Source: Cinclus cinclus (Eukaryota; Chordata; Aves; Passeriformes; Cinclidae). Taken from it: a DNA stretch of 64,000 nucleotides. The position numbers were made by a program, and so were the translations under genes. Position 1 is the stretch's first letter. Each line of letters begins with the position of its first letter. Positions 43,092 to 56,500 of the stretch are shown here, piece after piece. A model generated the notes under the pieces. It did no database searches, was not told the DNA's origin, and saw nothing but the letters and a program-made list of their open reading frames with translations. The stretch lies in contig NC_085047.1 of assembly GCF_963662255.1 (NCBI RefSeq), positions 50,466,006 through 50,530,005 on the forward strand, written 5' to 3'.

Positions 43092-43213
43092 ATCATAGAA
43101 ACAGGGAATGGTCTGGGTTGGAAGGGTCTTCTAAAATCCATGTAGGACAGCTTGCCTACTGTGAGCAAGGACTTGTTCCACTATTATCAGGTTGCTCAAG
43201 GCCCTGTCCAACC
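43092..43213 (-). mobile_element. CR1 LINE 3' end, minus orientation
   Basis: From ATCATAGAA at 43092, through a 'ggtctgggttggaaggg' stretch near 43110-43126, to 'caggttgctcaaggccctg' near 43187-43205, this reads as the reverse complement of the well-known CR1 3' tail. The original 3' end is therefore at 43092. CR1 is the dominant bird LINE and is usually truncated at the 5' end, as here. The middle is diverged, so this is an old copy. It carries no coding capacity. Confidence 0.85.
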
Positions 43214-43214
43214 A

Positions 43215-43240
43215 TAGATAGATAGATAGATAGATAGATA
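43215..43240 (+). repeat. (TAGA)n microsatellite
   Basis: About six tandem TAGA units directly abutting the truncated end of the CR1 copy. Confidence 0.95.
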
Positions 43241-44970
43241 TTAAATGTAAATATAAATAAATTTACAGGCTTGCTCTGCAGTCTTTTGGATGAATGAAGA
43301 ATTTGAAGAATGTGGTAATTCCTATTTTCTTGTTTCAGCCTAGTCACCTATTAAAATAAATATTTAAAATCTATGTCATATTGACTCTTCCACATTCTTC
43401 TAAGCCCTGCTTAGTACGATTTAGTATTTCTGCTTAGTCTTTTATAAAGCTGTTAGCCGGTCTTGCATTTAGAACATTGTTTCAATTTAGGCTGAAGTCA
43501 TGGACTTGTTGTTTTCTTCTCTTTTATTCTAGGTTACAGAGGTTAGTCATTGATGTATGCCTAGGCAGTGATATCCAGCCAATGGTATCGTTGGGTTATT
43601 ATATTCACCCCTGTATGGCAAGGGGAAGACAGAAGCTGTGTGCTGAGAAACTGTGGCATTGCCCAAGGGATGCACTGCACAGAGACACCTTTCTCTTCTT
43701 TTACAAAGCACTTAATTTCTTCTTTTTCTTTAAATTTGAAATGTTTAGATCTGCCATATATGTCAGGACTTGGTTATTATCAACTACTATTTATATATAG
43801 ATTTTGATTTTTACTGTTACATGGTTATGCTTTTTTAAAAAAATAGACACAGACACGAGGGAGTGTAGTCAACATTACAGGGCCATTTATTGCCAGTAGA
43901 GAGTTTCATCACCTTAATTAGTGGAGTTTGTACAGATCTGCTGATATGCTCTCAGTTCAGCATACTCTCATGGCCATGACTGAACCTCGCTCTGGCAGGA
44001 CCATGCAAAAATGAGCAATGTTTTGTCTTAACTTGGACATAAACCCCTCACTTGTTAAAGAGAGAAGAAAGAATGGTATTAAGACAGAGTGGGCAATGAA
44101 GGGACCTTAGGAGACCATGTCTTGACAGAGCTACCTAGGAAAAGTAAATTGAACTAACTGAAGCAGCATAAAATTAAAATGGATTAGCTAAACATCATTA
44201 AATGTCTATGCTAACTTATGTTCAAAAACACAATAGCCTGAAGAAAATAAGTCTGTATTTTTTTTATTTAAATCTGGAGAAGTGAAGGGTGGGTTTTTTC
44301 TCTGATTTTTTTTTGAACAAAAGTCACCAGTGTTGAGTTTTCTCTTTATGCATGGAAAATACACAAGATTTTGGCTGGGAATGTTATTTTTTTTCTGTAG
44401 AAAACAGAATAAGACAGAAATTGTGAAGGTCAAAGTGCTAAAAAAAATATAATTGTCCAGTTCTACTTGGAAGCGATTTGTATCAGCTAGGGATGTTTGT
44501 TTAACTAAGTGCCATTAAAAGTCCACTTATACTACTGTTATTAGTATCTTGTAGGCTTTTTTTTTTCTTCTTCATCCCTTGCTTGTGTAGGTATTCCATA
44601 TTATTGTTGAATGATGCTTGCTCACTGATGTCAGTTTTGAAGCATGGAAGGTGAGAAAAATGTTTAGGATTTTCTGCCTCTCCCAGGACCAGGCATGCCT
44701 CCATTTCATGGCTGTATGTCTGTGCCTCAGGTGTTGTCTTCCCAGCCAAAATAAGCCCTGTGTATTCTGTGGGCCAGCACATGCTTGCTACTGTGGTAAA
44801 AGCAGTGTGGTGCTGCTCTGACTGAGTTAGTGTAGCAAAGGTCACTGGTTAACAGTACATTGCAGGGCTACTCAAAGTTAGAATGTAGGTTGCTAGTCTG
44901 TGATTTGACAACTGAATAGCTAGTATTTTTTAACAAATTCACTGCTTTTTTGTTTTGTTTTGTTTTCCAG

Positions 44971-45069
44971 TGAAAATATTGTCACAGTTAGAAGTCCTGC
45001 GGTACTCTCTCAAAGCATTTCTGGAGTTCAAACCAGCATACAGTCTAGCAAAGTCACTTTCTAAAATAA
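44971..45069 (+). CDS. FRY: FRY alternative N-terminal exon B
   Basis: An exon of 99 bases, a multiple of three, entered and left in phase 1. The acceptor is strong (a T-rich tract ending TTTTCCAG) and the donor is a consensus GTAAGT at 45070. Joined to exon A it encodes residues 69-101, from V-K-I-L-S-Q to L-S-K-I. The residue pattern (leucines spaced between K, S and E) suggests an amphipathic helix. Its last base is A in phase 1, exactly like the end of exon C, so both can feed the same downstream FRY exon and give a T codon if that exon begins with C. Splicing to the acceptor at 60960 instead would add T-D and then read into exon C in frame. Without transcript data I cannot say which happens. 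Confidence 0.68.
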
Positions 45070-47899
45070 GTAAGTTGAGTTGACACCATGTTTGCATGTA
45101 AATTGTAATAAAGAAAAATAGTGAAAGAAAGAAAGAGTTTTATATATATGAAAAATTCAAGTTGTTCAACAGTGACGTGAATAAATTATTTAATTTCCCA
45201 TGAGTCGTGCAGCTAAGACAGCCGGTATGTATGACTTACTTTTTACTTTTGACTGGCTGTGTTAATTGGGAAAGACTTGCCAAAATCTAATTACTTTTAA
45301 TAAGGATGCTTAAAGTCATGGGTACAGTATGTGTCTTGATTCAAATGAGTAATAATGATCTGTGTTCAGTATTTTAATTTGGTGAAGATTTGAATATCCT
45401 ACCTCCTCTGTGAATAAATTGTACTGCATGGCAATAATGTATGCTTGTGATCTGCATATGATAATTGCTGTTCACTTATGGTACCCCTACTGACATTTGG
45501 GAGATTGGCTTGTGTTAGTGCTGCATTTTATAAGAAGTAGAAGGAAGAAGGAAGGGAAGACGAGTCTGACTTGTCCCGAAGTTTTTCTCCTCCTTGTCTT
45601 ACTTGAAAACATTGGCTTGGTTTCCCACTAATTACCCACTGTTACCAAGACCTTCTGTTGACTGAAAATTCAGGAGGAGGGAGGAGTAGCATTTTTTGTT
45701 ATTTGTTGTTGGTATTGTAAGCTGGCATTAGTTCTGCCGTAATGTTTTTTATTGAGCCTTATGCTAAGATATGCCATTGGTGCATTGCTGATTGTGTGTC
45801 CACCCATTGATCTGGGTGAGTGGCCACTGCTTCATTAACAGAAACTGTATTACTGATATTATCTTGCTTTGATCTGTCCCTCTGCAATTTTGTGGTCTCA
45901 TACATATTTATATATATGTTACTTAATACACTCTTCAGCATTTTAGCTCGTGCATAATTCTATTAAAGTGACATTTTCTTTAGGAAGGATGGGTTGATGA
46001 TTCAGAGAAAAGCTCTGGATTTCTCATGAAGTCTGATGTAATAGATGTGTCTTGTCAGACTTGTTTTCTTCTTGGGTTCAGTGGCATTTTATGGAGTGGG
46101 GCAAATGATTTCCAAATGATCTTGTAAGCAAGTGATGAAAATGATGCCTCATCTTTAAGTTATATTTAGGACTCAAATGAGATTCTCTATGTCCATTGGA
46201 GAGTAACTTGAACATGGAAATGAGAGAGAAGGTGGGGAGGAAGTTGCGGTTAAGATAAGGAAAGCTTCTTCTGCTATTATGGCTTGGATTTTTGTGTTTT
46301 GATTTATTGTTTGTTTATTTCAAAAACTGTCTCGTCTCCTAGACTTAAATTGCCACCATCAGTTGTTACAGATGTTAAGACTCTTTCTTGAAAGCAAAGA
46401 CTCCAGTGTTCAAGTGAATGAATCCCGTTGTATTACACAGTAATACGTCTCAAATCTTAAATGTCTAAGGATTTGAAGACTTCATTTGTGCTGACAGACC
46501 TTGTGAAACCTCTCTGTTTCAAGGAAAAAAAATGTCTGTAGTTATGCAATGTATATTGTTTGTGACACAATCCTGTGGCTCCTCTTACAAGGACCTGTTG
46601 TGTAGTGGGCTTTTTATTTATTTAGTTGGCTTAGAACTTCCTGAGGGTATTGATGTGACTTTCTGTGAGGTTTTGCTCTGTGCCTTTGGAGTTACTATTA
46701 CATGTTGGCTGTAACGGCAACATGCTTTCGTTGCAGAATGTGATGGCGATTATCTATACGGTTATTATCTGTATGCTTAATTTGTTGTGAATTATCTGCC
46801 ATCAGAGTAAATATTTTCTGGGGTAATTCATGCTGCAAACAATATTATGCTGGCACAATAATTTTTAAACCTAATCTTAAGTCTGTGTTTTGGTAAGGAG
46901 AGGGACAGTTCACAAGTGCCATCTTTCCAACTGTATTATCATTTGTCCTGTATTCCCTACTTTGTTTAGGATCTTTGAAGTAAACAGTCTCTTGCTGGCC
47001 TGTCCTCCCCTGTTCTTATGCAAATCAGAGAAATCTCTCTTTAGCAAAGTTGCTCCATTTCTTCTGCATTTTGCCTGGATAACTCTCCTAGCAATTCTCA
47101 GACCCAGTTCAGAAGTTGGCAAGAGCTGAGGAATCGAGAGGGAACTGGATTTGCCACTAGAATTTAGATAATGGGTTTTTTTTGTGTACACTCATAGGCT
47201 GCTTCATGGCACCTAGCCTCATGGCCAGAGAAAAGCCCCAGGGCTTAACGTAGGCATGGCACTCATGGGCCTACATAGTTGAATCACCAGTCTGTCCAGC
47301 AAGACATAACTTTAATTACCATAAAGGTCATTAAAACTCAGCACCAGTTTGTTCAGTGTGTCACAGTGAAGTACTTCTGATAAGACTTGTTTAGATTTAT
47401 CATCAACAGTTACGACTCCTCTATAGAGAATCATTCAAGTATTAAATTTCCACTAGATGCTGAGGCTCTGTTCCGAATCAAAAAGTCTAATCTGCAGCAG
47501 AGGTTTTACCGTTACACAAAGATGCCAGGGTGAAAGAAAGATGACAAGAAAAACAGAATACCAGAGACTAAATTAGGCTCACAAGATGGAATTTCAGGGT
47601 CTGAAATGTAATTTTCTGCCCAGTGAATTGAGAGTAAACAAAACATGTACAAGTCCAATTTTAAATCTGTTCTGGAACTAGAAAATCAGCAGTTCTCCCT
47701 TCAGAAGCTAGTAATAATGTAATTTAAGTTTAGATTTGTCATACTAAATGTTGTTGCACTCTTGCTTATGAGTAGTGTCACAGTTTGTCCTTTATCTGGT
47801 TTCAGGGTTAAGAATGCTTCTGCATAATCTTTCTTCCCACTTGAAAGCCCATCCTGAAAGAGGTCCCAGTGACTGGGTAAACTTCCCTCATCAGCAAGG

Positions 47900-48645
47900 A
47901 CAATGATGTTGATGGAGATGGAAAAGGCCCAGGTAGTCAATGCTGCCTTTGCCTCAGTCTTTACCTTCAGGAGATCTTCAGGAATCCGAGGGAGCAGAGA
48001 CCAGGCTTTGCCCTTGGTACAGGGATAGCAGGTTGGGGAACATTTGAAACAAGCTGGACATCCATGGGACCTGACAGGGTGCAACCCCAGTGCTGAGGGA
48101 GCTGGCTGGTATCAGGATCTGACCAGTCCTGAGAGTTTTTGAAATGTCATGGCTACTGGGGAAGGTTCCTGAGGACTGAACAAGACCAAATGTGACTCCT
48201 TTCTCCCAGAAGGGCAAGAAGGAGGATCTGGGAGCTGCTGGCTGGTAATCCTCACCATAATCCCTGGGAAAGTGATGGGGCAAATAATCCTATAATCCAT
48301 TTCCAAACATAAGAAAAGCAGATGACTGGCAGCAGTCAGCATGTCGGTATGAAGGAGAAGTGATACTTTACGAGCTCGATAGCCTTCTAAAACAATAGAC
48401 ATCTTGGTGGATGATGGAAGATCAGAGGACACTGTTTCAACTTTAGGAAGGCTTTAGTCAGTATCTCCTTGAACATCATCATAGTGCACGATGATGAAAT
48501 ACCAACTCGATGAATGAACAGTGGGGTGAGTGGAAGGCTGAGCTGCCAGATTGACTGCATGGTGATTGGCAGCACAAAGGCTCACAGGAGCTCAGTTGCT
48601 AACAGTGTAGCCCAGGGGCTGGTACTGAGGCCAAGACTTAACAGG
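47900..48645 (+). mobile_element. CR1 LINE remnant, reverse-transcriptase region
   Basis: The DNA matches, from memory and in order, several landmarks of the CR1 second ORF: 'aatgctgcctttgcctcag' (about 47939-47957), 'gtgctgagggagctgg' (48091-48106), 'agaagggcaagaaggagga' (48209-48227), 'atccctgggaaagtgatgg' (48260-48278), 'agtcagcatg' (48334-48343) and 'ggggctggtactgaggcca' (48616-48634). CR1 is a non-LTR retrotransposon that copies its own RNA into DNA by target-primed reverse transcription. This copy is broken by stops and small indels in every frame. It lacks the endonuclease part and the 3' end, so it is inactive. It lies in the same orientation as FRY. Confidence 0.88.
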
Positions 48646-51600
48646 AATCTCATGAAGCTCAGTGAAAGGAAAAGTCAAGTTAATACAATTTTAACACAGT
48701 TTTGTTCAATATTTCCCCTACTATTTCTACAAGTGCTTTGTTTCACTCTGTATTACTGAAAATGTTACCAGTTCTCTAACTCTGCTTTCCAAGATTATTA
48801 TAATTTGTTTAGGCATTTCCTCATTATTCTGTTCATTGACAACTTTTCTCACTAAATATTTCCAGAAAATATAATCTACTTTTTTTTTTTCTTATTGTGG
48901 AAGATAAATGGTAAAACTGTCAAGCAATCCTGTAGGTCTACTTCATTGTGTTTTCCCTATAAGCGAGGCCCATTTTTGCAGCAGTCACAGACACCTTTAT
49001 TTTCTAAGCTTCCTTGCTTTCCTCCACTCCTGATACTTGCAGAGGGAATTGTGGAAGGAACTTCCATGAGCATTAGCATTGCTCCTTTCTCACAGCAGAC
49101 ATCTAGAAGGAACAGATGCAGTAGCTTTAACAGAGTTATCATCCTATCAAGACTGATTATCACTGTCCATTCTGGCTTTTTAAATCTTCAGGCTCATTTT
49201 CTGACTATACTTCTTGGAATTAGAGGTAAAATGTAACTGTTCCTGACAGCCAAAGTTTAATAACTGCTGAGCCAGAAAAGTGGCTTGGAAGAATGCTCTT
49301 ATGATAAAAAGCAGTGACTCTTACAGGTGTTTGTAAATGCATATGAGCAGTTGGAAAGCTTTTTAACCACTTAATACCTATGAAAAGCATGTCTCTGCTT
49401 TGTTTTTGGCTGGTTTTTTTTTTGATGGGTTGGGTTGTTTATTGTTTGTTTTTCGTTTTTATCTTTTTAATTTAAAAACATCATTTTCTTTTGCTTCTTC
49501 CCCCATCTGAACACCCATCAGCCTCCATTGTGTTGACCTGTGGGGATATTCATAACCTCATTCACAACTGAAGGTAATGAAGGTAACACTGTAGTCCCAA
49601 GACATACCCACTACTCAAATCAAACTTCTGCACCTAACTAATGCTGGCACAAAGGAGACCTGATGGAAATGTGGAGGGAAAGAGAGCGGGTGGAAGAATT
49701 TCACAGCTCTTTCAACAGTAGCACAATCTCAGTTTAGCTTAATCAAACAAGAAAACACACTCTGGGTGAAATCTGTCATATTATCAGATGGGGGGAAAGT
49801 ATCCTTGTGTTCTTGGAGAAGTTTCCATTTTATAAATGGTTCTGCCTGTGCTGATGCTACATTTTTAGTTCGCTGAATTAGTCAGTAGCTGGTGATGACC
49901 TCCCTTGATCTGTGGCAGAGTTCAGGCAAGGTTTGTGCGTTGGAGCCCAGGGTGAGTCGGGAGGATACGGTGTCACTGAGCACTGGTACCTGACTGAGCA
50001 TCAGCTCAGGTTCCACACCCAGCACTGCCTGCAGATACACTGAAAGATTTCAAAGCAGGTGAATCCCAGTTGTTTTTTTTTTTTTTATGGTCACCATTCC
50101 CTTTTGAATTGGGTTGCTATAAAAGTTAACTGGATTTTTTCCAGATCTGCGTGCCATATTCAAATAAAAGTATTCTGTCTCAGTGTGTTGTTTTCAGCTA
50201 TAAATCCTATATTTTAGATCTCACTTCAGAGCTGAGAAGATGAAAAAGGAAGAACTATTTTCCTCTTCTGATCTGGCAAAAAAAAAAAAATCTGCTAATT
50301 TTAATAAGTTTTTTTAAAAATGAGATTAGATTTTCAAAGCCTTTAATGATGCAGTGGACAAACAAGTACCAAGTACATGGGAGTTTGATACTTACCCAGA
50401 TTATACACTTAATAATATAAAAAGCAATTGTTAGATGTTTCAGAAGCTAAATGCCTTTGAAAATCTAGGCTGTGGCGACTCAAAATCATTAGTCATTTTA
50501 AGTGTATTTAAAGCAACTATAATTACTACTGCCTTTTCTAGGAAACCGTTCAATTTAAAATGTGGCATCTTTTCCCGCTTTCTTCCTTGTGTACTGAGCC
50601 TAAAGTACTTCCTTTTTTCGTTAATAAAAAGCAGATTGTATATTTTGTTTTGTACATTTTTTTGCTAAATGGCAGTTTCTATTCAAATGTAGCATGCAAG
50701 AAACCTTGAGTAGCATAACTCTCTTAAACAGGAAGATCATTTACCTTTTTCCAACATAAGCAGGCAGCAATATTAAACAACGTCTCTGGGAGACCCAAGA
50801 CATTTTTTGGTTAAGCAGGAAGGGATGGACTCTGAAGGATAGAAAAGGCCCAGTTACAAAGGCTGCACATATATTTAACCTGGCCTCTGAGAGGACACTT
50901 GTGCTTCTGTAGAACAGCAGGAAGTTGGAGAATGCTGGAGCTCTCCCATTGCCTGTGCAGATCGAAGCCTGCTGTTGCAAAACAATCACCTCACAGCAAG
51001 GGAGAGCCCTCGAACAAGTGCTCATCAGTTAAAAAGTACTGTGTTCAGGGGGGAAAAAGCAGGAAAGAAAGATTATACCTCTCAAATTGGCATCTCTGCT
51101 GGCACAGATTACTCCAAAAGGTGAAACAATACATACTTACAGGTGATGTTCTAATTAAAATTAAAAAAAAAAGGTTTGCTTCCCAGTACTTTAAAAAACA
51201 TTATAAAAAATATTTTGCAAGTCAGAGCAAGCATTCTTATGTAAGATCAGTGAGATTTTTAAAATCCAAATTATTGCCTCCTATCTAGCCAGCATCTGAA
51301 CACACTGTTGTGCAAGTTAAGGGTGTTACATAGGAAATTCCAGATGCTATGTGCTTGCCAAGGAGGATTATATGAAAAGTGAATTCAAAACTACATAAAA
51401 CAAGGCATATTCTCTTCAACAACTGTTTAGGATTGAGATGGTTTACTGACATCAGTCTGTGAAAGAATGGAGAAAATAATTTTGAATAGTAACAGGAGAG
51501 TGCCAAGGCCAAAGTTGTAACTGAAAGATAGGCATGTGGTCAGAAACAGAAATTTCACTGTAAAATCATTTGGCCTGATTTTTCCTGACAGTACCTCACA

Positions 51601-53394
51601 GCACTGTAGTCGTTTATGTAAAGTTGCTGTAAAGTAGCCAGTGGCTTGAGTCATGAAGATTTTTGCTGACAGCTATTTATGTTTACTTTGGATATTCAGA
51701 AATATTTTCAAAGGAATGAAGGGGATGGTTACAGCCTAGTTATTAAAGGTATTAAGTGAGCTAAGAAGTGTATGTGCATGTCCTGTTTATAAAGTACAGT
51801 CAGGGAAAGAAAAATTTATTTTTTGGTCTATCACCTGGCATGACTTGTGGGGTAATCCTATTTTTGAAGTGTTAGTTCTTCCCACCTTGAAACAAAAGCT
51901 TTGAAAATTGTTGATGCTATCTAGCTTAGTCATTAGGTCCCTGGTCTAAGTGGAGATAGCACTGATCTGACCTCCATGAACCTGAACTTTGTATTAGCAC
52001 CTCTGATTAAAATGAGAAAAAAAAGTTCTTACACTGTAATAAGCCAGGCACTTCACTCACAGCAGGGGCCTGAGTCTTGGAGGATATACAGTCTTGTTTG
52101 TGCTGGTGCATGTCAGGGAAGTTCATGTCAAGGAAGGAAAACTGATGGCAGTGATACAAACACATTGGTACTTCATCATTTGAAAAACTGGTAGGTAACC
52201 TATGGCCAGCTAAATCTGATGGTGCTCAGTTTCCCTGTTTCAGCTACATAATTCTAATGCAGCTGTTGCAGGAGGTAGCATTTTTTGGAATCATTCAGAG
52301 TGGACACTGTATGCGTAAGACCCACCTGAGGAGACTGGAGGTGTTTGCATTACAGGGGCACGTGTGCCAGCTCAGATCCGAAGCCTGGCTGGTCTGACCC
52401 TCTCTCTGATCACAGGCAGAGCCTGATACCTGATAGGAAGGTGTAAGAGGCAGCAAATGTAGTACAATCTGATCCCATGTCCATCTCATCTTGATCTAAA
52501 GTAGATGGAAGCTGGATGGAATCTTTCCGACATTTTTGTTCTCATTTTATGAGAGAAGTAAAATATTGACTTCTCTTCTATGGTTGATGTTTATAGTGGA
52601 GCAAAGGGACATAAGCAGAAGGATACCTTTCTGCAGAATAATGTAAACATTGAGGTGTGAGTATCAAATAGGTCAGCCAGAAAGGAAGAAGTGTTAATAA
52701 TTAAAGACTGAATGAGAGAATGGAAAGGAAAGTTTAAAAAAAGAACAAGTAAGCAAATAGCCTCTCACTGGACCATCTATTTAAAGTCAGGGAAAACTTC
52801 AGGTACTGCTCTGGCAGAGTTAAGAGAAAGAAAATGTAAATGTATTTGAGATTCAAGAAAACGTGTGTGTTAAAAATCACACTCGGGAAGTGCATTGAGT
52901 GCATCTGCCTGAGGGGTGGATTAGTATTAGAGAACAAATTGGAGCTACTGCACTGAAAATTCCACCTTCTAATTAGATAATCAGTGAAAACATTATGCAC
53001 GTGCAACAGGTTACAGGGAGGTGTCTTGTGGAAAATTGATGTTTTGAACATGTTATTCTACAAGGGAGACAAAACTAAGATGTGTGATACAGTTTGGGTC
53101 AGGGGTGCCTTAATTTTGGCATCAGCTCACAATTCTGAATGGGTGACCCCACCTCGTTAGATGTTTTGCTGTGCTTTCCATCACATCTTGGGCACCTCTC
53201 TGAAGAGGTGGGAGCTTTTCCTTTCCAGGTTCCATGCCTGGGAATTTTCCCCAGCTCCATGGCCCTGGCAGAACAGGGCCGGAAAAGCTGTGCTTTGAAT
53301 CTCAGGGTGTGTCTGAGGACAAGAATAAGGAGAAACAAAGCTGAGAACTCTCATGATCTCAGCTGCAGTAAGGTTCAGTAATTGTGAGCCTTCC

Positions 53395-53535
53395 CTAGAG
53401 ACCCTGTGGGAACAAACAGGTTGCTTAGAACAATGCCATGTAATGGAAGGTGTCCCTACCCATGGCAGGGGTTTGGAACAGTCAATTTGCAAAGGTCCCA
53501 TCCAACCCAAACCCTTCCATGACTCTGAACATCTA
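53395..53535 (+). mobile_element. CR1 LINE 3' end, plus orientation
   Basis: The segment contains 'ggaaggtgtccctaccc' (53446-53462), 'catggcaggggtttggaac' (53462-53480) and 'aggtcccatccaaccc' (53494-53509), then a decayed version of the terminal ATTCTATGA repeats near 53517. These are hallmarks of the CR1 tail. It is 5'-truncated and non-coding. The GC-rich DNA just before it (53100-53390) may be more of the same insertion but is too diverged to assign. Confidence 0.85.
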
Positions 53536-56500
53536 GCAATGCGCGTGCTCCAGCCCTTCCCCTTCCTGGCTTCCACCTCTCTGCCCTCCCGCAGAGTTTC
53601 CTGAAGGGTAGAAGACATACAACTGCATGACAGAAGGGAACTGGAAAAGGGAGTTTATGACTTATTATGGCCCTAAATTTTGCAGTATTTGGGGCTTCAG
53701 TCTATGCATTGCATAATGAAGAAATATGTGTAATAACTTGAGGAAAAGAGGGACAGCCAAAGTCTGGATTCCCTCTGTCCTAGACCTGGTGCCAATCTCT
53801 GACAAGCAAATTTACAAATACAAATTATACTTTGAGTGTGTGAGTGAGGTTCTGTTACTCCATCTCATCTCTGAAACAAGCACGCAGAATCAGAGTCACC
53901 TTCAGTGGTGGTTTGGAAACTTCCTGCTACGAGGAAGTTCTGACACCTGATGCTAGGGTGTTTGGAGAGTATGATATACAACCTTGTCCTAAAATACAGG
54001 TAAGGGTTTGTTACAAACTGAGAAGGGAAGAAGTTTATAGGATTTCAGTAGTGGAAGACAGCTTGTTTAGAAATGCTTCCTGGAAACTTCAGGTGAAGAG
54101 CAGGAAACAAATACTGCCCAAGTTGTTTTTTGTGCCTGCTGATGCCTGTGGTCTATGCCTGCGGGACACAGGCTGCATTTTGACGTTCACAGCAGTATTT
54201 CTTGCATCAATATTGCCTGAGTCTGTGCCCCAGTGGTAGTGGTATAGATTTCCTAATGGCTTTCAGGATGGTATATTTTTAGCACGTGTGTGGCAAGTCT
54301 GAGCACATAAAATTTGTTCCTGGCTGGCCAGTGCTTCCAGACACTGTTCAGCTAGGGAGAAACTCAGAGGTAAATGACAGAGTCCTAAGAGGACATGTCA
54401 GTTTGACAGCTCCAAGGAAAATTCAAGGGAAGAATAATAGTACCTTGAATCTTGAAGGCATAATTCCAACATTTACCAATTAATCCTCTGCGACATGCCT
54501 AGCTATCATTTCTTATTTATAGATTAGGCACAAACCCCTTACAAGCAGTTTAATTACTCTAATGAATTCACTAAACAACCTGAGGATGAGAGCTGGGTCA
54601 TGAATCTATAATATATCTCTGAAAATATGTTATTTTATTCTATGAAATACCATTCAACAGGTTTCTATCTAAATATTTTATATAACTGTATCCAAATTGC
54701 CTGATGGCCTTGCTTTGGAAATACAAACTTGTGCTTCATTACAGTGCTGCTGTCTTCCATTTTGACACGGTTTATGATGTAAACATGCATTCCTTATGCA
54801 TTATTTACCGTTCTCTTGTTTCTGCCTGTTTTTCTTCCCATCACTAGGTGGCAATAGCTGAACAGTCACTTACAAACAGGAGGCAAAACAAAATGGTGCA
54901 GCAAAACTAATGATACATAAACTAAGAAGGATTTCTATTACTTTATTTAGCGATTATCATATTAAATGAGATTTCCTTGGTGAAGTCTTATTTTGTGGAG
55001 TGCTTTCTGTCACTCTGTACTTTTAATTTGGATCATAGCAGGATGTTTGTTTTACCCTGTTAATACATGGGACATCACAGTACATAAAATTTGATTGATT
55101 TAGATGCTACAATTCTGATCTTTGATTCAGGAGAGGACATTAGTAAAGCTGTGGATCTGCCAGTCTCTGTGAATAGCTCTCATACCTTAGGTTATCTATA
55201 ATCATGCTAGACACCTATATTTAGGCACTGGAATACCACTGAGCTATGACCAGCATCCATCTGAAAGCTAGTGCAGTCTTTCAAGAGCAGGGCAGAGAGA
55301 GGTTCCCGGAGAAGCGAATGTGAAACTGTGAATGCAATGCAGCCTATCCCAGAACATGACAATATCCTTTTTGTTTTCCTCTCTTAGGTGTGTTCTGCAC
55401 TGGAATCAAGTAAATATGGGGATCACTCTTTGTAGGGTAGCTCTGTTTTGCCCAGAAGGACTAGACTGTATCAAAACCACAAAGCCCTTATGTATTCCTG
55501 AGGTGAAAAACAGACAGCCAAACTTTAATACAAACTATACTACTGTGAATCCAATCTGATTCCATGGAAATCAGAGACACAGATGTAATTCAACATACAG
55601 CATTATTTGGCTAAAAGGACATAGTATTTGACTCAAAATAAGGAGGAAAATCTATATGAAGCCACAGAAAATAATAATCATAGCCATAATAAAGCACATT
55701 AAAACCTTCAGTAGTTCAGCAGAGCTACTTCTGGCTTTGAGATGTGTCCACATCTCTGCTTGTATGATAAAATTTGCATCTATATTTGCTTTGTTACTGT
55801 TGTCATCCCTTAGAGGCTTTTGGCTACTCTTCGCATTTAGCCTCAGATTCTGAAGAGTTAAGATTGCAAAATCTACATAGGCCCTTTCATTCCAAGCTAA
55901 AATGAGCCCTAGAAGATTGTGCAAGACTGTGCTATATTCAAATCTCCATGTGCTTTTTTAAGGATTCCTGCAAGCAATACTGAAAACATAGAGGACTAAA
56001 CTGCCTGAATGACTGTAATAAACAGTAGTCGCCTAAACTAAACAAAATTGGTACCTATGCTACTACATATTAAGAATCTCAAAATCCAGTGTACAAAAGT
56101 AGTTACCCTGAGTATCATGTGTATACAGTAAGGAGAAACAGGCTGCTTTGAACAAATAATTGTGCTCTTTACTGGAACTCTTTGGAACTATTGTGTCATG
56201 CTGAAGGCACTCACCTCCCAGTATAGGCATCTGAGCTGGATGCCTCAAAATAGATGTTGTGAATACCTCCAGCAGTATGTGGTTTTGTTATTCTTGTTCC
56301 TTTACTGAGTGAAAGCTTTGGAAGTCTATTTTTCAGATGTTTTGCAGTGACAATAGATTCTGCTCACAAGAACAATCCTGACCATGCTGATGAACAGCGT
56401 CTCCCAGCTTCTTTTTCCCAAAGCTGGGGCATGGAAACTCCACAGCTCCCTAGTCTGTTCAGACTAAGATGGGTATTAGCCAGGTAACCAAGGTTCCTGG

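Larger units (their letters stand above)
41124..44970 (+). other. FRY: Intron between exons A and B
   Basis: A 3.85-kb intron with donor GTAGGA at 41124 and acceptor TTTTCCAG at 44963-44970, the latter preceded by a long T/G pyrimidine-rich tract from about 44946. It contains a (GCA)n tract at 42172-42189, a minus-orientation CR1 3' end and a (TAGA)n tract. No further exon was recognised. Confidence 0.65.

Noticed and set aside
53181..53618. 145-codon minus-strand ORF, the longest in the window
   Set aside because: It overlaps the CR1 3' end in reverse, and its GC-rich composition explains the lack of stops.
53844..54239. 131-codon ORF in the B-C intron
   Set aside because: It starts at GTG, has no recognisable domain and no flanking splice sites in phase. 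A few frames of this length are expected by chance in 64 kb.
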